A program made the translations under genes and the position numbers. Positions 19,519-28,623 of a stretch of DNA of 64,000 nt are shown here, in pieces (positions within the stretch are counted from its first letter, which is position 1; each line of letters opens with the position of its first letter). A model generated the notes under the pieces. It ran no database searches. It saw only the letters and a list, made by a program, of their open reading frames with translations, and was not told where the DNA came from. Source of the DNA: Pseudomonas azotoformans (GTDB lineage: Bacteria > Pseudomonadota > Gammaproteobacteria > Pseudomonadales > Pseudomonadaceae); NCBI RefSeq assembly GCF_001579805.1, contig NZ_CP014546.1, positions 4,588,001 to 4,652,000 of the forward strand, in the 5' to 3' direction.

Positions 19519-20766
19519 TTACCCGCGTCGGTTGCACAGCTTGCTGACGCACATCGAGCCGACTACTGCGAGGATGATCGGCACCAGGAAGTCATGGTCG
19601 ATGCGGGTGAATTCCGCCACCAGCACAATCGCGGTCAACGGCATGCTCATGCTGGCGGCCAGGAAGGCGGCGGCGCCGATGATTGCAAATGCACCCAGGG
19701 GCACGCCGGGCCAGACCAGGCTCCAGGCGCCGCCGAGGAGGATCGCCAGTAAGGCGCCGTTGGCCAGGCCGGGGGTGAGCAAGCCGCCTTCGGCGCCGGC
19801 GCGCAGGCTGCTGGTGGTGATCAGGACTTTGACCACCAGCAACAATGCCGCCAGGCCTATGGTCAGTTCATTGTCGAAACCCAGCTGCGCCGGGCCTTTG
19901 CCATTGCCTAGGATCTGCGGCAACAGCATCGCCAGGCCGCCGATGATCATGAAGTTGATCAATGACAGCACCGGCAGGCGCCAGCCCCTGGCGGCATTCG
20001 CCCGCGCCTTGCCAGTGAGCTGCGTGAAAGCGTACGCCGCCACGCCGAAGACCGGGCCGCAGACCACCGCCCAGGCGATCAGGGCAGGGTTCAACACAAA
20101 GTGCGGGACCCCATATTGCGATTCCGCACCCAACCCGATCCACGCCACCGACGCCGCAATCGCCGAAGTCGCCAACGCAATCACCGCCGCCGGCCAACTG
20201 AATGCGCCCACCAGCACTTCCAGCACAAACACCGCGCCACCCAATGGCACGTTGTACACCGCCGCCAGTCCTGCGCCGGCGCCGCAAGCGACGATCAGGC
20301 GATGCATCTGCGGGTCGAGTCGCGCGCGCTGGGACAACCAGGTGGCGGCCAACGCGCCGACTTCCCGTGGTGCCACCTCACGTCCCAGGGGCGAACCCAG
20401 GGCCACGGTGATGATCTGCAGCAAGGCGTGGGCGAGGGTGGTCTTGGGCGGCATGATCGGCATCTTTTCCGACACCGCTTGCTTGATGCTCACCAGCGGC
20501 CGGCCATAGCGATAAATCACCCACCAGCCCATTCCTGCGACCAGGCCGCACACCACCAACACCAGCAAGCGCCGCTCCGGTGCCGCCGCCGTCACACCCA
20601 GCAGGAAGGTTTCATGGCTGACCAGGCTGTCTAGGCTATAACCGTAGGCCAGGTGTTGAATGCCATGCAGCAGCAAAGCCAGCAACATCCCGCCCAACCC
20701 GGCGCCGATGCCGGTGAACACGACCACCAGGGCGAGGATCAAGGATGAGCGAAACGGGGTCGGCAT
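19519..20766 (-). CDS. CLC-family chloride channel/transporter homolog
   Basis: A 415-residue membrane protein of the CLC family with about 10-12 helices and no CBS domains. Recognised by ALGSPLGREVAPREVGA (GREGP region with the gating Glu), AVYNVPLGGAVFVLE and GAEGGLLTPGLANGA. It departs from canonical exchangers: no GSGIP selectivity motif is visible (the region reads YGRPLVSIKQAV), and the intracellular proton Glu (second Glu of IIEE in E. coli ClcA) appears to be Val in FVLEV. It may therefore be an uncoupled channel or have other ion specificity. GGAG lies 6 bases before the start. Monocistronic. Confidence 0.88.
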   Translation of the reverse strand: MPTPFRSSLILALVVVFTGIGAGLGGMLLALLLHGIQHLAYGYSLDSLVSHETFLLGVTAAAPERRLLVLVVCGLVAGMGWWVIYRYGRPLVSIKQAVSEKMPIMPPKTTLAHALLQIITVALGSPLGREVAPREVGALAATWLSQRARLDPQMHRLIVACGAGAGLAAVYNVPLGGAVFVLEVLVGAFSWPAAVIALATSAIAASVAWIGLGAESQYGVPHFVLNPALIAWAVVCGPVFGVAAYAFTQLTGKARANAARGWRLPVLSLINFMIIGGLAMLLPQILGNGKGPAQLGFDNELTIGLAALLLVVKVLITTSSLRAGAEGGLLTPGLANGALLAILLGGAWSLVWPGVPLGAFAIIGAAAFLAASMSMPLTAIVLVAEFTRIDHDFLVPIILAVVGSMCVSKLCNRRG

Positions 20767-20958
20767 AGGCGGCTCCAGGCAATGGTCCTGATTGTATAGC
20801 CGATAAATCGGCCGCCCTGGATGAAATGTATCGGCGCTGCATCAACCGCGCGGCCACAACATTCCATTACCTTTGCCCGTCCCGTTTTTGGCCGATGTGC
20901 CGTCACGTTCCCTTGTTATAGTTCGGGCCTTATCACTCGCCAGTCAGGGATCACTGCC

Positions 20959-21771
20959 ATGTCCGAATACCAAGCTTTCGTCGTCGAACTCACCGGCAAC
21001 GTTGCCCATGTGCAGATCAACCGCCCGGAAAAGATCAACGCGATGAACGCGGTGTTCTGGACCGAAATCATCGACATCTTCCAGTGGGTCGAAGACACCG
21101 ACGCCGTACGCGCCGTGGTGCTCAGCGGTGCCGGCAAGCATTTCTCTTCCGGCATCGACCTGATGATGCTGGCCTCGGTGGCCAATGAATTCGGCAAGGA
21201 CGTGGGCCGCAACGCACGCTTGCTGCGCCGCAAGATCCTGGAGCTGCAAGCCTCGTTCAATGCCGTCGACAACTGCCGCAAGCCGGTGTTGGCGGCGATC
21301 CAGGGTTACTGCATCGGCGGTGCCATCGACCTGATCAGCGCCTGCGATATGCGCTACGCCGCCGAAGGTGCGCAATTCTCCATCAAGGAAATCGACATCG
21401 GCATGGCCGCTGACGTCGGCACTTTGCAACGCCTGCCGCGCATCATCGGTGACGGCATGCTGCGCGAGCTGGCTTACACCGGCCGTCAGTTTGGCGCCGA
21501 AGAGGCGCGCAGCATCGGCCTGGTCAATCGCGTCTATCCCGATCAGGACAGCCTGTTGGCCGGCGTCATGGACATCGCCCATGAAATCGCCGCCAAATCG
21601 CCGATTGCGGTCACCGGTACCAAGGCCATGATCAGCTACATGCGTGACCACACAGTCAATGATGGCTTGGAATACGTTGCCACCTGGAACTCGGCTATGT
21701 TGCAATCCAACGACCTGCGCGTGGCCATCGCGGCCCACATGAGTAAGCAGAAACCCGAATTCGTGGATTGA
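20959..21771 (+). CDS. Crotonase family, delta(3,5)-delta(2,4)-dienoyl-CoA isomerase-like
   Basis: A 270-residue enoyl-CoA hydratase/isomerase. Crotonase signatures are the oxyanion-hole segments [14 protein letters not shown] and [19 protein letters not shown]. The stretch [17 protein letters not shown] closely matches the active-site region of ECH1-type dienoyl-CoA isomerases, supplying the Glu and Asp that move double bonds during oxidation of odd-position unsaturated fatty acids. The start at 20959 (MSEYQAF) excludes a 46-residue upstream extension with no conserved character. nudC starts 5 bases after its stop, so the two are probably co-transcribed although functionally unrelated. Confidence 0.88.
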   Translation: MSEYQAFVVELTGNVAHVQINRPEKINAMNAVFWTEIIDIFQWVEDTDAVRAVVLSGAGKHFSSGIDLMMLASVANEFGKDVGRNARLLRRKILELQASFNAVDNCRKPVLAAIQGYCIGGAIDLISACDMRYAAEGAQFSIKEIDIGMAADVGTLQRLPRIIGDGMLRELAYTGRQFGAEEARSIGLVNRVYPDQDSLLAGVMDIAHEIAAKSPIAVTGTKAMISYMRDHTVNDGLEYVATWNSAMLQSNDLRVAIAAHMSKQKPEFVD

Positions 21772-21776
21772 CTGAC

Positions 21777-22610
21777 ATGACCCCAGGCTGGATTACCACA
21801 ACGCTGCTGGACAACGACACCCCCGGCGGCTGGGCCGTCGCCCGCAGCCGTGACGGCTTTTTGCATGACACCAACGGCCCACTGTTCCCCCGGGAATGGC
21901 TCAAGCGCCAGGACCTGTCGGTGTTCGCCGAACACGGCATCGGCCACCTCGACGGCGAGCCGGTGTACCTGCTGGAACTCAATGCTTCTACTGAAGTGCC
22001 GGGTTGCAGCTGGCAGGGGCTGCGCGGCTTCATGCTGCAAGGCGATCATACTCTTTACAAGGTGCTGGGCTACGCGGCGCAGATCGGCACCTGGGCGCGG
22101 GAACACCGGTTTTGTGGGAGTTGCGGCCAGGCCATGGTCCAGGTGCCACGTGAGCGTGCGATGCATTGCCAGGCCTGCGATTTGCGCAGCTATCCGCGTA
22201 TTTCGCCCAGCATGATCGTGCTGGTGACCCGTGGCGACGAGATCCTGCTGGCGCGTTCGCCACGCTTTGTCACGGGGGTGTATAGCACGTTGGCGGGGTT
22301 TGCCGAGCCGGGCGAGTCGGCCGAAGACTGCCTGATCCGCGAGGTGCGCGAGGAAGTGCAGGTGGAGGTCAAGAACATCCAGTACATGGGCAGCCAGTGC
22401 TGGCCGTTCCCGCATTCGATGATGCTGGGTTTCCATGCCGAGTACGCCGGCGGTGACATCGTGCCCCAGGCTGATGAGATCGAAGACGCGCAGTGGTTCA
22501 ACATCCACGATTTGCCGCCGTTGCCGGCGTCACGTTCGATTGCGCGTTACCTGATCGACCTCTACCTGGCCCGTCGCCTAGGCCACGCTGAACCAGTGCT
22601 GCCAGGCTAG
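21777..22610 (+). CDS. nudC: NAD(+)/NADH pyrophosphatase and RNA deNADding enzyme NudC
   Basis: A 277-residue Nudix hydrolase that cleaves NADH to NMNH and AMP and can remove NAD caps from RNA. A four-cysteine zinc site is present (Cys113, Cys116, Cys131, Cys134), followed by the Nudix box [20 protein letters not shown] and the NudC signature, here SQCWPFPHS instead of the usual SQPWPFPxS, so one Pro is replaced by Cys. ATG 21777 is preferred to an in-frame TTG at 21768. Its last 33 bases overlap the convergent TSUP permease gene. Confidence 0.95.
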   Translation: MTPGWITTTLLDNDTPGGWAVARSRDGFLHDTNGPLFPREWLKRQDLSVFAEHGIGHLDGEPVYLLELNASTEVPGCSWQGLRGFMLQGDHTLYKVLGYAAQIGTWAREHRFCGSCGQAMVQVPRERAMHCQACDLRSYPRISPSMIVLVTRGDEILLARSPRFVTGVYSTLAGFAEPGESAEDCLIREVREEVQVEVKNIQYMGSQCWPFPHSMMLGFHAEYAGGDIVPQADEIEDAQWFNIHDLPPLPASRSIARYLIDLYLARRLGHAEPVLPG

Positions 22611-23357
22611 GCGCACGGTCAGGCCAAGGACCACGGTGATGAACACCGGGCGAATGAATTTGGCGCCGCCGCTGATTGCGCTGCGTGCGCCAAAGAACGC
22701 GCCACACATCACCGAGACGCCCATGGCCAGGCCGACGATCCAGTCCACCGAACCATTGATGATGAACACCGTCAGCGCCGCCGCGTTGCTGACGAAGTTC
22801 ATGCTGCGCGCCACACCGCTGGCTTTCACCAGGTCGATGGGGTGCAACAACATCGTGCTGACGGTCCAGAACGCCCCGGTGCCAGGGCCGGCCACACCAT
22901 CGTAGAAGCCCAGGCCGAAGCCCTGGGTGGATTGCCATTTCTTCTTGATCGGCGCATCGGCGTCCAGCGGCGCCTTGGGCGTGCCGCCGAACAACAGGTA
23001 CACACCGCAGGCGAACACAATCACCGGCAGCATCTTGTTCAGGGTTTCAGCGGGCAGGTAATGGGCGACCACGGCGCCGGTCAACGCACCGATCAACGTG
23101 CCGACGATGGCATGCACCCACTGGCGCGGATGGAACAGCTTGCGCCGATAGAAGGTGAAACTGGCGGTGGCCGAGCCAAAGGTGGAACTGAGCTTGTTGG
23201 TGCCCAGTACCAGGTGCGGCGGCATGCCGGCGGTGAGCAGCGCAGGGGTGGTGAGCAAACCGCCACCGCCGGCGATGGCGTCGATGAAACCGGCGATAAA
23301 GGCGACAACCGCCAGGATGGCCAGGGTGGTGAGGTCTACGCTGAGTTCGAAGGGCAT
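22578..23357 (-). CDS. TSUP (TauE/SafE) family membrane permease
   Basis: A 259-residue membrane protein with about 8 hydrophobic helices of the sulfite-exporter TauE/SafE family (PF01925). Recognised by [19 protein letters not shown] near the N-terminus and the matching C-terminal half [10 protein letters not shown]. These move organosulfur or sulfur oxyanions across the inner membrane; the substrate here is unknown. Its 3' end overlaps nudC by 33 bp, tail to tail. Confidence 0.9.
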   Translation of the reverse strand: MPFELSVDLTTLAILAVVAFIAGFIDAIAGGGGLLTTPALLTAGMPPHLVLGTNKLSSTFGSATASFTFYRRKLFHPRQWVHAIVGTLIGALTGAVVAHYLPAETLNKMLPVIVFACGVYLLFGGTPKAPLDADAPIKKKWQSTQGFGLGFYDGVAGPGTGAFWTVSTMLLHPIDLVKASGVARSMNFVSNAAALTVFIINGSVDWIVGLAMGVSVMCGAFFGARSAISGGAKFIRPVFITVVLGLTVRLAWQHWFSVA

Positions 23358-23438
23358 GGGCAGGGCTTAGAGTGGCGGGGCGCAGAAAGGGGCTGCGCCA
23401 AAGGCCGCCATCTTACCTGCAACCCACCGGCAACGGTA

Positions 23439-24158
23439 TCAACCGTGACGCTTCTCCAGCCACTCCAACGCCGTCCGCCAGATACAAATCCCCAGGAAAT
23501 ACGCCGACATCACCGACCACAAGCCAAACGTCCATGGGTTGGTGTTCGGGTAATCCATCACCATCAAGAAGCTGCACAGCAGCCAGATCGTGGTCACCCC
23601 GATGTTGATCGGCATGAACCGTTTCACCCGGAACGGGTGCAGGAACTTCATCGGCGTCACGGTCAGCAGGGCCAGGCCGATCACGGTGAGCAAGGTGACC
23701 CAGGCTTCCGGCTGGATGATATAGACGCACAAGGCCACCACATTCCATGCGGCGGGGAAGCCGACGAAGTAGTTGTCCTTGCTCTTCATGTTGACGTTGC
23801 AGAAGCAGAACAGCGACGACACCAGGATCACCGACACGGTGAACAGATGGGTGAATTCCGGCAGGTCGATATAGCGATAGATAAACAGTGCGGGGATGAA
23901 CACGTAGGTGAGGTAATCGATCACCAGGTCGAGCACCGAGCCGTCGAAGCTCGGCAGTACCGTGCTGACATTCACCCGTCGCGCCAGTGAGCCATCAACC
24001 CCGTCCACCACCAGTGCCAGGCCCAGCCACAGCAGGCAGGCCTTGGGTGAGTTTTCCAGCAACGCCAGGGTGGCCAGGAAGGCCAATACCACACCGGTGG
24101 CGGTAAAGCCGTGGGCGCCCCAGGCTTTGAGTCTGGCTACATGCAGGGTCGATATCAC
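23439..24158 (-). CDS. pcs: Phosphatidylcholine synthase
   Basis: A 239-residue inner-membrane CDP-alcohol phosphatidyltransferase with about 7-8 helices. The catalytic motif is in the Pcs form: DGVDGSLARR (Asp52, Asp55) followed by DGSVLDLVIDY (Gly73, Asp77, Asp81), matching the family's metal-binding aspartates. It condenses choline with CDP-diacylglycerol to make phosphatidylcholine. The start is a GTG with TTGGAG 9 bases upstream. Monocistronic; choline-derived membrane lipid is common in plant-associated pseudomonads. Confidence 0.92.
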   Translation of the reverse strand: MISTLHVARLKAWGAHGFTATGVVLAFLATLALLENSPKACLLWLGLALVVDGVDGSLARRVNVSTVLPSFDGSVLDLVIDYLTYVFIPALFIYRYIDLPEFTHLFTVSVILVSSLFCFCNVNMKSKDNYFVGFPAAWNVVALCVYIIQPEAWVTLLTVIGLALLTVTPMKFLHPFRVKRFMPINIGVTTIWLLCSFLMVMDYPNTNPWTFGLWSVMSAYFLGICIWRTALEWLEKRHG

Positions 24159-24307
24159 GGGCGGTTCTCCAAAAGGTGAAACGGGGCAGCCGACGACGTG
24201 ACGCCGTCGAGTCTGGCCGGGGAATGCAGGTATCGACCGGGAAGGGGGTAAGAAGGTTCACCACCCCGGTGTTTCACTTAGCGTAGCAAGCGTAAGACGT
24301 TTCGGCA

Positions 24308-25222
24308 TCAGCCCTGGCGGAACACCAATGCCTTTAAGCCACTTCGCACATCAATATCAGGAAATTCCGGCGGGTTTTGCAGGCGCTCGACAAAACGCAG
24401 GCCCGGTGCCTCGCGGGTGACACCGTCGATCAGGAAGTCTTCGCCGAAGGCCGGGTCATTCATGCACGCCAATACGGTGCCCTGTGGCGTGAGCAGGTCC
24501 GGCAGGCGGCGCAGCACGCGCTGGTAGTCCTTGGTCAGCAGGAAGCTGCCTTTCTGGAAGGAGGGCGGATCAATGATCACCAGGTCGTAGGGGCCGTTGT
24601 TGGTAACTTTGGCCCAGGACTTGAACAGGTCATGGCCGAGGAAGCTGACGTTGCTCAGGTCATGACCATTCAGGCGATGGTTGTCGCGCCCCCGGCTCAG
24701 GGCGCCACGGGCCATGTCCAGGTTCACCACGTGGTCGGCGCCGCCTTCGATGGCCGCCACCGAGAAGCCACAGGTGTAGGCAAACAGGTTGAGAACGCGC
24801 TGGCCCTTGGCCTGCTCGCGCACCCAGTTGCGGCCGTAACGCATGTCGAGGAACAGTCCGCTGTTCTGTTTTTTACCCAGGTCGATCAGGTAGCGCAGGC
24901 CGCCTTCGGTGATGGTCAACTCGTCGACCGGGTCACCCGACAGCCATTCGGTGGTGCTTTGCGGCAGGTAACGGTGTTGCAGGGCGATGGTGTACGTACC
25001 GAACTCGGTTTGCAGCAAGTGCTTCAAGGCTTCCAGCTGCGCAGCGTCCGGCTCCTTGAACAACGCCACCAGCAGCACGCCTTGCAACCAGTCCACCGTC
25101 AGTTGCTCCAGGCCCGGCCAGCAACGGCCACGGCCGTGGAACAAGCGGCGGGTTTCAGCCGGCGGGGTCGCCAGGGCGGTGAGCAGGTGGGCGTGCAGGG
25201 TAGCGAGTGCGTCTGGGGTCAT
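24308..25222 (-). CDS. Class I SAM-dependent methyltransferase (RlmI-like)
   Basis: 304 residues from the ATG at 25222. SAM-binding motif I is VLNLFAYTCGFSVAAIEGG, followed by NLDMARGALSRGRDN and the catalytic motif LVIIDPPSFQKGSF, the DPPSF form seen in RlmI/RlmK-type rRNA methyltransferases. A nucleic-acid substrate is likely. The start is uncertain: no ribosome site precedes 25222, and the frame stays open to an ATG at 25327, whose extra 35 residues carry paired cysteines (C4xxC7 and C23xxC26) spaced like a small zinc ribbon. Either start is possible. Confidence 0.88.
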   Translation of the reverse strand: MTPDALATLHAHLLTALATPPAETRRLFHGRGRCWPGLEQLTVDWLQGVLLVALFKEPDAAQLEALKHLLQTEFGTYTIALQHRYLPQSTTEWLSGDPVDELTITEGGLRYLIDLGKKQNSGLFLDMRYGRNWVREQAKGQRVLNLFAYTCGFSVAAIEGGADHVVNLDMARGALSRGRDNHRLNGHDLSNVSFLGHDLFKSWAKVTNNGPYDLVIIDPPSFQKGSFLLTKDYQRVLRRLPDLLTPQGTVLACMNDPAFGEDFLIDGVTREAPGLRFVERLQNPPEFPDIDVRSGLKALVFRQG

Positions 25223-25413
25223 CGTTAAACGTCGGTCGTTGAGCGGGCAGCATTTTAAACACAATTGCGGGCTATCGTCCTGCTTGAGCATAACGTGCTG
25301 GCAAAAACACGATTGGCAGTGATTCATGCTCAAAATTCAACGGCGCGCGCCTGATAACAGGCAAAAAATCCTCCCGCACCGACATAAACTGGAAAAAAAG
25401 CCCGGAGGTGCCC

Positions 25414-28080
25414 ATGAACGGTTTCACGAATGCGGTGATGGATCAGCAAGAGTTGGAGGAGTGGCGCGACGCCCTGGCGTCCCTGGTCACCCACGCCGGC
25501 CCCGCGCGGGCGCGGCAGATCCTCGACCTGCTGGCCCAGGACGCCAGTGCGCCGCCCATCGACTGGAAACCGCGCCACGGCACGCCCTACATCAATAGCA
25601 TCAGCGTCGAGCAGCAACCGGCATTTCCCGGCGACCTGGCTACCGAAGAACGTCTGGCCTCGCTGGTGCGCTGGAACGCCTTGGCCATGGTGGTGCGGGC
25701 CAACCAGGCCTACGGCGAGCTGGGTGGTCATATCGCCAGTTACGCCAGCGCGGCGGACTTGTTCGAAGTCGGTTTCAACCACTTTTTTCGCGCCCGCAAC
25801 GAGGGCTTCGGCGGCGATCTGGTGTTTTATCAGCCACATTCCGCGCCCGGCATCTATGCGCGGGCCTTCCTTGAAGGCCGCTTGAGCGAAAGCGACCTGG
25901 CCCACTATCGCCAGGAAATAGGCGGGCCCGCGCAGGGCGCACGCGGCCTGTCCAGCTACCCGCACCCGTGGCTGATGCCGGATTTCTGGCAGTTCCCCAC
26001 CGGTTCCATGGGCATTGGTCCCATCAGTTCGATCTTCCAGGCGCGCTTCATGCGCTATTTGCAGCACCGCAATTTGCAGGACACCACCGACCGCCACGTG
26101 TGGGGCGTCTTCGGCGACGGCGAGATGGACGAGCCGGAAAGCATGTCGGCCCTGACCCTGGCCGCCCGCGAAGGCCTGGACAACCTGACCTGGGTGGTCA
26201 ACTGCAACCTGCAACGCCTCGACGGCCCGGTGCGCGGCAACGGGCGGATCATCGATGAGCTGGAGGCGTTGTTTGCCGGTGCGGGCTGGAACGTGATCAA
26301 ACTGGTGTGGGGCTCGGACTGGGATGCGTTGTTGGCCAAGGACGCCGACGGTTCGCTGGTCAACACCTTGTCCAACACGGTTGACGGTCAACTCCAGACC
26401 TTCGCCGCCAAGGACGGCGCCTACAACCGCGAGCACTTCTTCGGCCAGAGCGAGTCCCTGGCCCGGCTGGTCGAGGGCATGAGCGATGAGCAGATCGACC
26501 GCCTCAAGCGCGGCGGCCACGACATGGTCAAGATCCACGCCGCCTACCACGCCGCACGGCGGGTCAAAGGCAAACCCACGGTGATCCTGGCCCAGACCAA
26601 AAAGGGTTTTGGCATGGGCGAGGCCGGGCAGGGCAAGATGACCACCCACCAGCAGAAGAAGTTGGACCGCGATGCGTTGATCGCCTTCCGCAATCGCTTC
26701 CAGTTGCCGCTGACCGATGAACAGACCGAATCCCTGAGCTTTTTCAAACCGTCCGAGGACAGCCTGGAGTTGCGCTATCTGCACCAGCGCCGAACAGCGT
26801 TGGGCGGCTACGTGCCCAGTCGCAGCCAGGTCGCTGCCCCGGTCAGCGTGCCGGCCGTATCGGGTTATGCCGGCTTCGCCACGGCGGCCGACGGCAAGGA
26901 AATGTCCACCACCATGGCGTTCGTGCGCATGTTGACCAACCTGCTCAAGGACAAGGCGCTGGGGCCGCGCATCGTGCCGATCGTGGCGGATGAAGCGCGC
27001 ACGTTTGGCATGGCCAACCTGTTCAAACAGATTGGCATCTATTCCAGTGTCGGCCAGCGTTACGAGCCGGAAGACATCGGCTCGATCCTCAGCTACCGCG
27101 AAGCCACCGACGGGCAGATCCTGGAGGAGGGCATCAGTGAAGCCAGCGCCATCAGTTCCTGGGTCGCGGCGGCCACCAGTTATTCGGTGCATGGCCTGCG
27201 CATGTTGCCGTTCTACATCTATTACTCGATGTTCGGCTTCCAGCGCGTCGGCGACCTGATCTGGGCCGCCGCCGACCAACGCGCCCGTGGCTTCCTGCTC
27301 GGCGCCACCGCCGGGCGCACCACCCTGGGTGGCGAAGGCTTGCAGCATCAGGATGGCAGCAGCCATCTCACCGCGGCCACCGTGCCCAACTGCCGCGCCT
27401 ACGACCCGGCGTTCGCCGGGGAATTCGCGGTGATCCTCGACCACGGCATGCGCCAGATGCTGGAACAGGAGGTGGACGAGTTCTACTACGTGACCCTGAT
27501 GAACGAAAACTACCCGCAGCCCAGCCTGCCGGAAGGGGTTGAAGCGGCGATTATCAAAGGCATGTACCGCCTGCAAGGCACTGCCGATGCCCAGGTGCGC
27601 CTGCTCGGGTCCGGCACGTTGGTACGCGAGGCGCAAGCGGCGGCACAGTTGCTGGCGGACGATTGGCAGGTGACGAGTGAAGTGTTCAGCGTCACCAGTT
27701 TCAGCGAGCTGGCGCGGGATGCGCGGGAGGTGGAGCGCTGGAACCGGCTGCACCCGCAGGCCGCTGCGCGGATCAGCCATGTGCAGGAATGCTTGCCCAA
27801 AGGCGCACCGGTGATTGCGGTGTCCGACTATGTGCGGGCCGTGCCGCAGATGATTGGCTCTTACCTGGATTCCAACTACACCGTGTTGGGCACTGACGGC
27901 TTTGGGCGCAGTGATACACGGGCGGCGTTGCGGGATTTTTTTGAGGTGGACCGCCATCACATCGTGCTGGCGGCGTTGACGGCGTTGGTGGAGCAGGGGC
28001 GTCTGGAGGCGCGGGTGTGCCAGGAGGCGATTGAGCGTTATGACCTGCAGGCCGAACGCGCAGCCTCCTGGAATGGCTGA
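25414..28080 (+). CDS. Homodimeric-type 2-oxoacid dehydrogenase E1 (AceE/MdeB-like), orphan
   Basis: An 888-residue thiamine-diphosphate enzyme of the AceE family. The ThDP motif starts at GDGEMDEPES (Gly234-Asp235-Gly236) and ends at NCN (263-265). It decarboxylates a 2-oxoacid and passes the acyl group to an E2 lipoyl domain. No E2 or E3 gene is nearby; the housekeeping aceE is normally followed by aceF. This resembles the P. putida arrangement where a second AceE-like protein (MdeB) oxidises 2-oxobutyrate, but no methionine gamma-lyase gene is adjacent, so the substrate is open. The start at 25414 has GGAGGT upstream; an in-frame GTG two codons earlier is part of that ribosome site. Confidence 0.9.
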   Translation: MNGFTNAVMDQQELEEWRDALASLVTHAGPARARQILDLLAQDASAPPIDWKPRHGTPYINSISVEQQPAFPGDLATEERLASLVRWNALAMVVRANQAYGELGGHIASYASAADLFEVGFNHFFRARNEGFGGDLVFYQPHSAPGIYARAFLEGRLSESDLAHYRQEIGGPAQGARGLSSYPHPWLMPDFWQFPTGSMGIGPISSIFQARFMRYLQHRNLQDTTDRHVWGVFGDGEMDEPESMSALTLAAREGLDNLTWVVNCNLQRLDGPVRGNGRIIDELEALFAGAGWNVIKLVWGSDWDALLAKDADGSLVNTLSNTVDGQLQTFAAKDGAYNREHFFGQSESLARLVEGMSDEQIDRLKRGGHDMVKIHAAYHAARRVKGKPTVILAQTKKGFGMGEAGQGKMTTHQQKKLDRDALIAFRNRFQLPLTDEQTESLSFFKPSEDSLELRYLHQRRTALGGYVPSRSQVAAPVSVPAVSGYAGFATAADGKEMSTTMAFVRMLTNLLKDKALGPRIVPIVADEARTFGMANLFKQIGIYSSVGQRYEPEDIGSILSYREATDGQILEEGISEASAISSWVAAATSYSVHGLRMLPFYIYYSMFGFQRVGDLIWAAADQRARGFLLGATAGRTTLGGEGLQHQDGSSHLTAATVPNCRAYDPAFAGEFAVILDHGMRQMLEQEVDEFYYVTLMNENYPQPSLPEGVEAAIIKGMYRLQGTADAQVRLLGSGTLVREAQAAAQLLADDWQVTSEVFSVTSFSELARDAREVERWNRLHPQAAARISHVQECLPKGAPVIAVSDYVRAVPQMIGSYLDSNYTVLGTDGFGRSDTRAALRDFFEVDRHHIVLAALTALVEQGRLEARVCQEAIERYDLQAERAASWNG

Positions 28081-28081
28081 G

Positions 28082-28570
28082 TCAGAAACTGGCTATCAGT
28101 GGGGGCCCAAAAGCCTCCCTGATAAACCCCGGCGCGATATACCGCTCGTAATGCGCTTCTGACAGCAGGAAAAACTCCCGGTCAATCGCATCCCGCAGAT
28201 CCGCCAGGCTGCGCTCGCGAAACTCCGGCAGCAACGCCAGCCCATACGCGTCCAGCTTGGAAATCACTCGCGCACCCCGGGCAATCAGCTGATACGCCCA
28301 GCAATACGCCGACTGGTGCGGCATGAAGCGGATCTTGCGCGTCTCAAGCTGCTGACGCAGCAGCTGCGCATCAAACACCTCCAACTTGCTGGCCATGACC
28401 TGCACCAGCAATTGCTCCAGGCGCAGCCACACTGCCTGTTTCTCGTCGGCGTTGTAGCCGTTCCACTGAATCACTTCATGGTGGTAACGCTTGCAGCCCC
28501 GGCAGACCAGGTCCCCGTAAACGGTGGAGCACAGGCCGACGCAGGGGGTCTTGATGGTTTGATTGGGCAT
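28082..28570 (-). CDS. DUF1289 domain protein
   Basis: A 162-residue protein starting with the DUF1289 cysteine pattern, C10-x3-C14-x8-C23-x2-C26 (TPCVGLCSTVYG, then CRGCKRYHHEV), probably a metal or Fe-S site. The rest is an alpha-helical region of unknown role, longer than the minimal 60-residue DUF1289 proteins. It converges with the E1 gene, whose stop is one base away, and lies 53 bp downstream of nrdB on the same strand, beyond the nrdB terminator. No function is established. Confidence 0.85.
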   Translation of the reverse strand: MPNQTIKTPCVGLCSTVYGDLVCRGCKRYHHEVIQWNGYNADEKQAVWLRLEQLLVQVMASKLEVFDAQLLRQQLETRKIRFMPHQSAYCWAYQLIARGARVISKLDAYGLALLPEFRERSLADLRDAIDREFFLLSEAHYERYIAPGFIREAFGPPLIASF

Positions 28571-28596
28571 AAAAAAACATCGACAGGTGAAACAAC

Positions 28597-28616
28597 ACGG
28601 CCCCAGAAGGGGCCGT
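28597..28616. terminator. Rho-independent terminator after nrdB
   Basis: ACGGCCCC (28597-28604) pairs perfectly with GGGGCCGT (28609-28616) around a 4-base loop. On the minus strand it is followed by GTTGTTT, 8 bases after the nrdB stop. It should separate nrdB from the DUF1289 gene. Confidence 0.8.
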
Positions 28617-28623
28617 CTTTATA

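Noticed and set aside
25330..27960. 876-codon open frame antisense to the E1 gene
   Set aside because: Shadow frame; the plus strand has intact thiamine-binding motifs.
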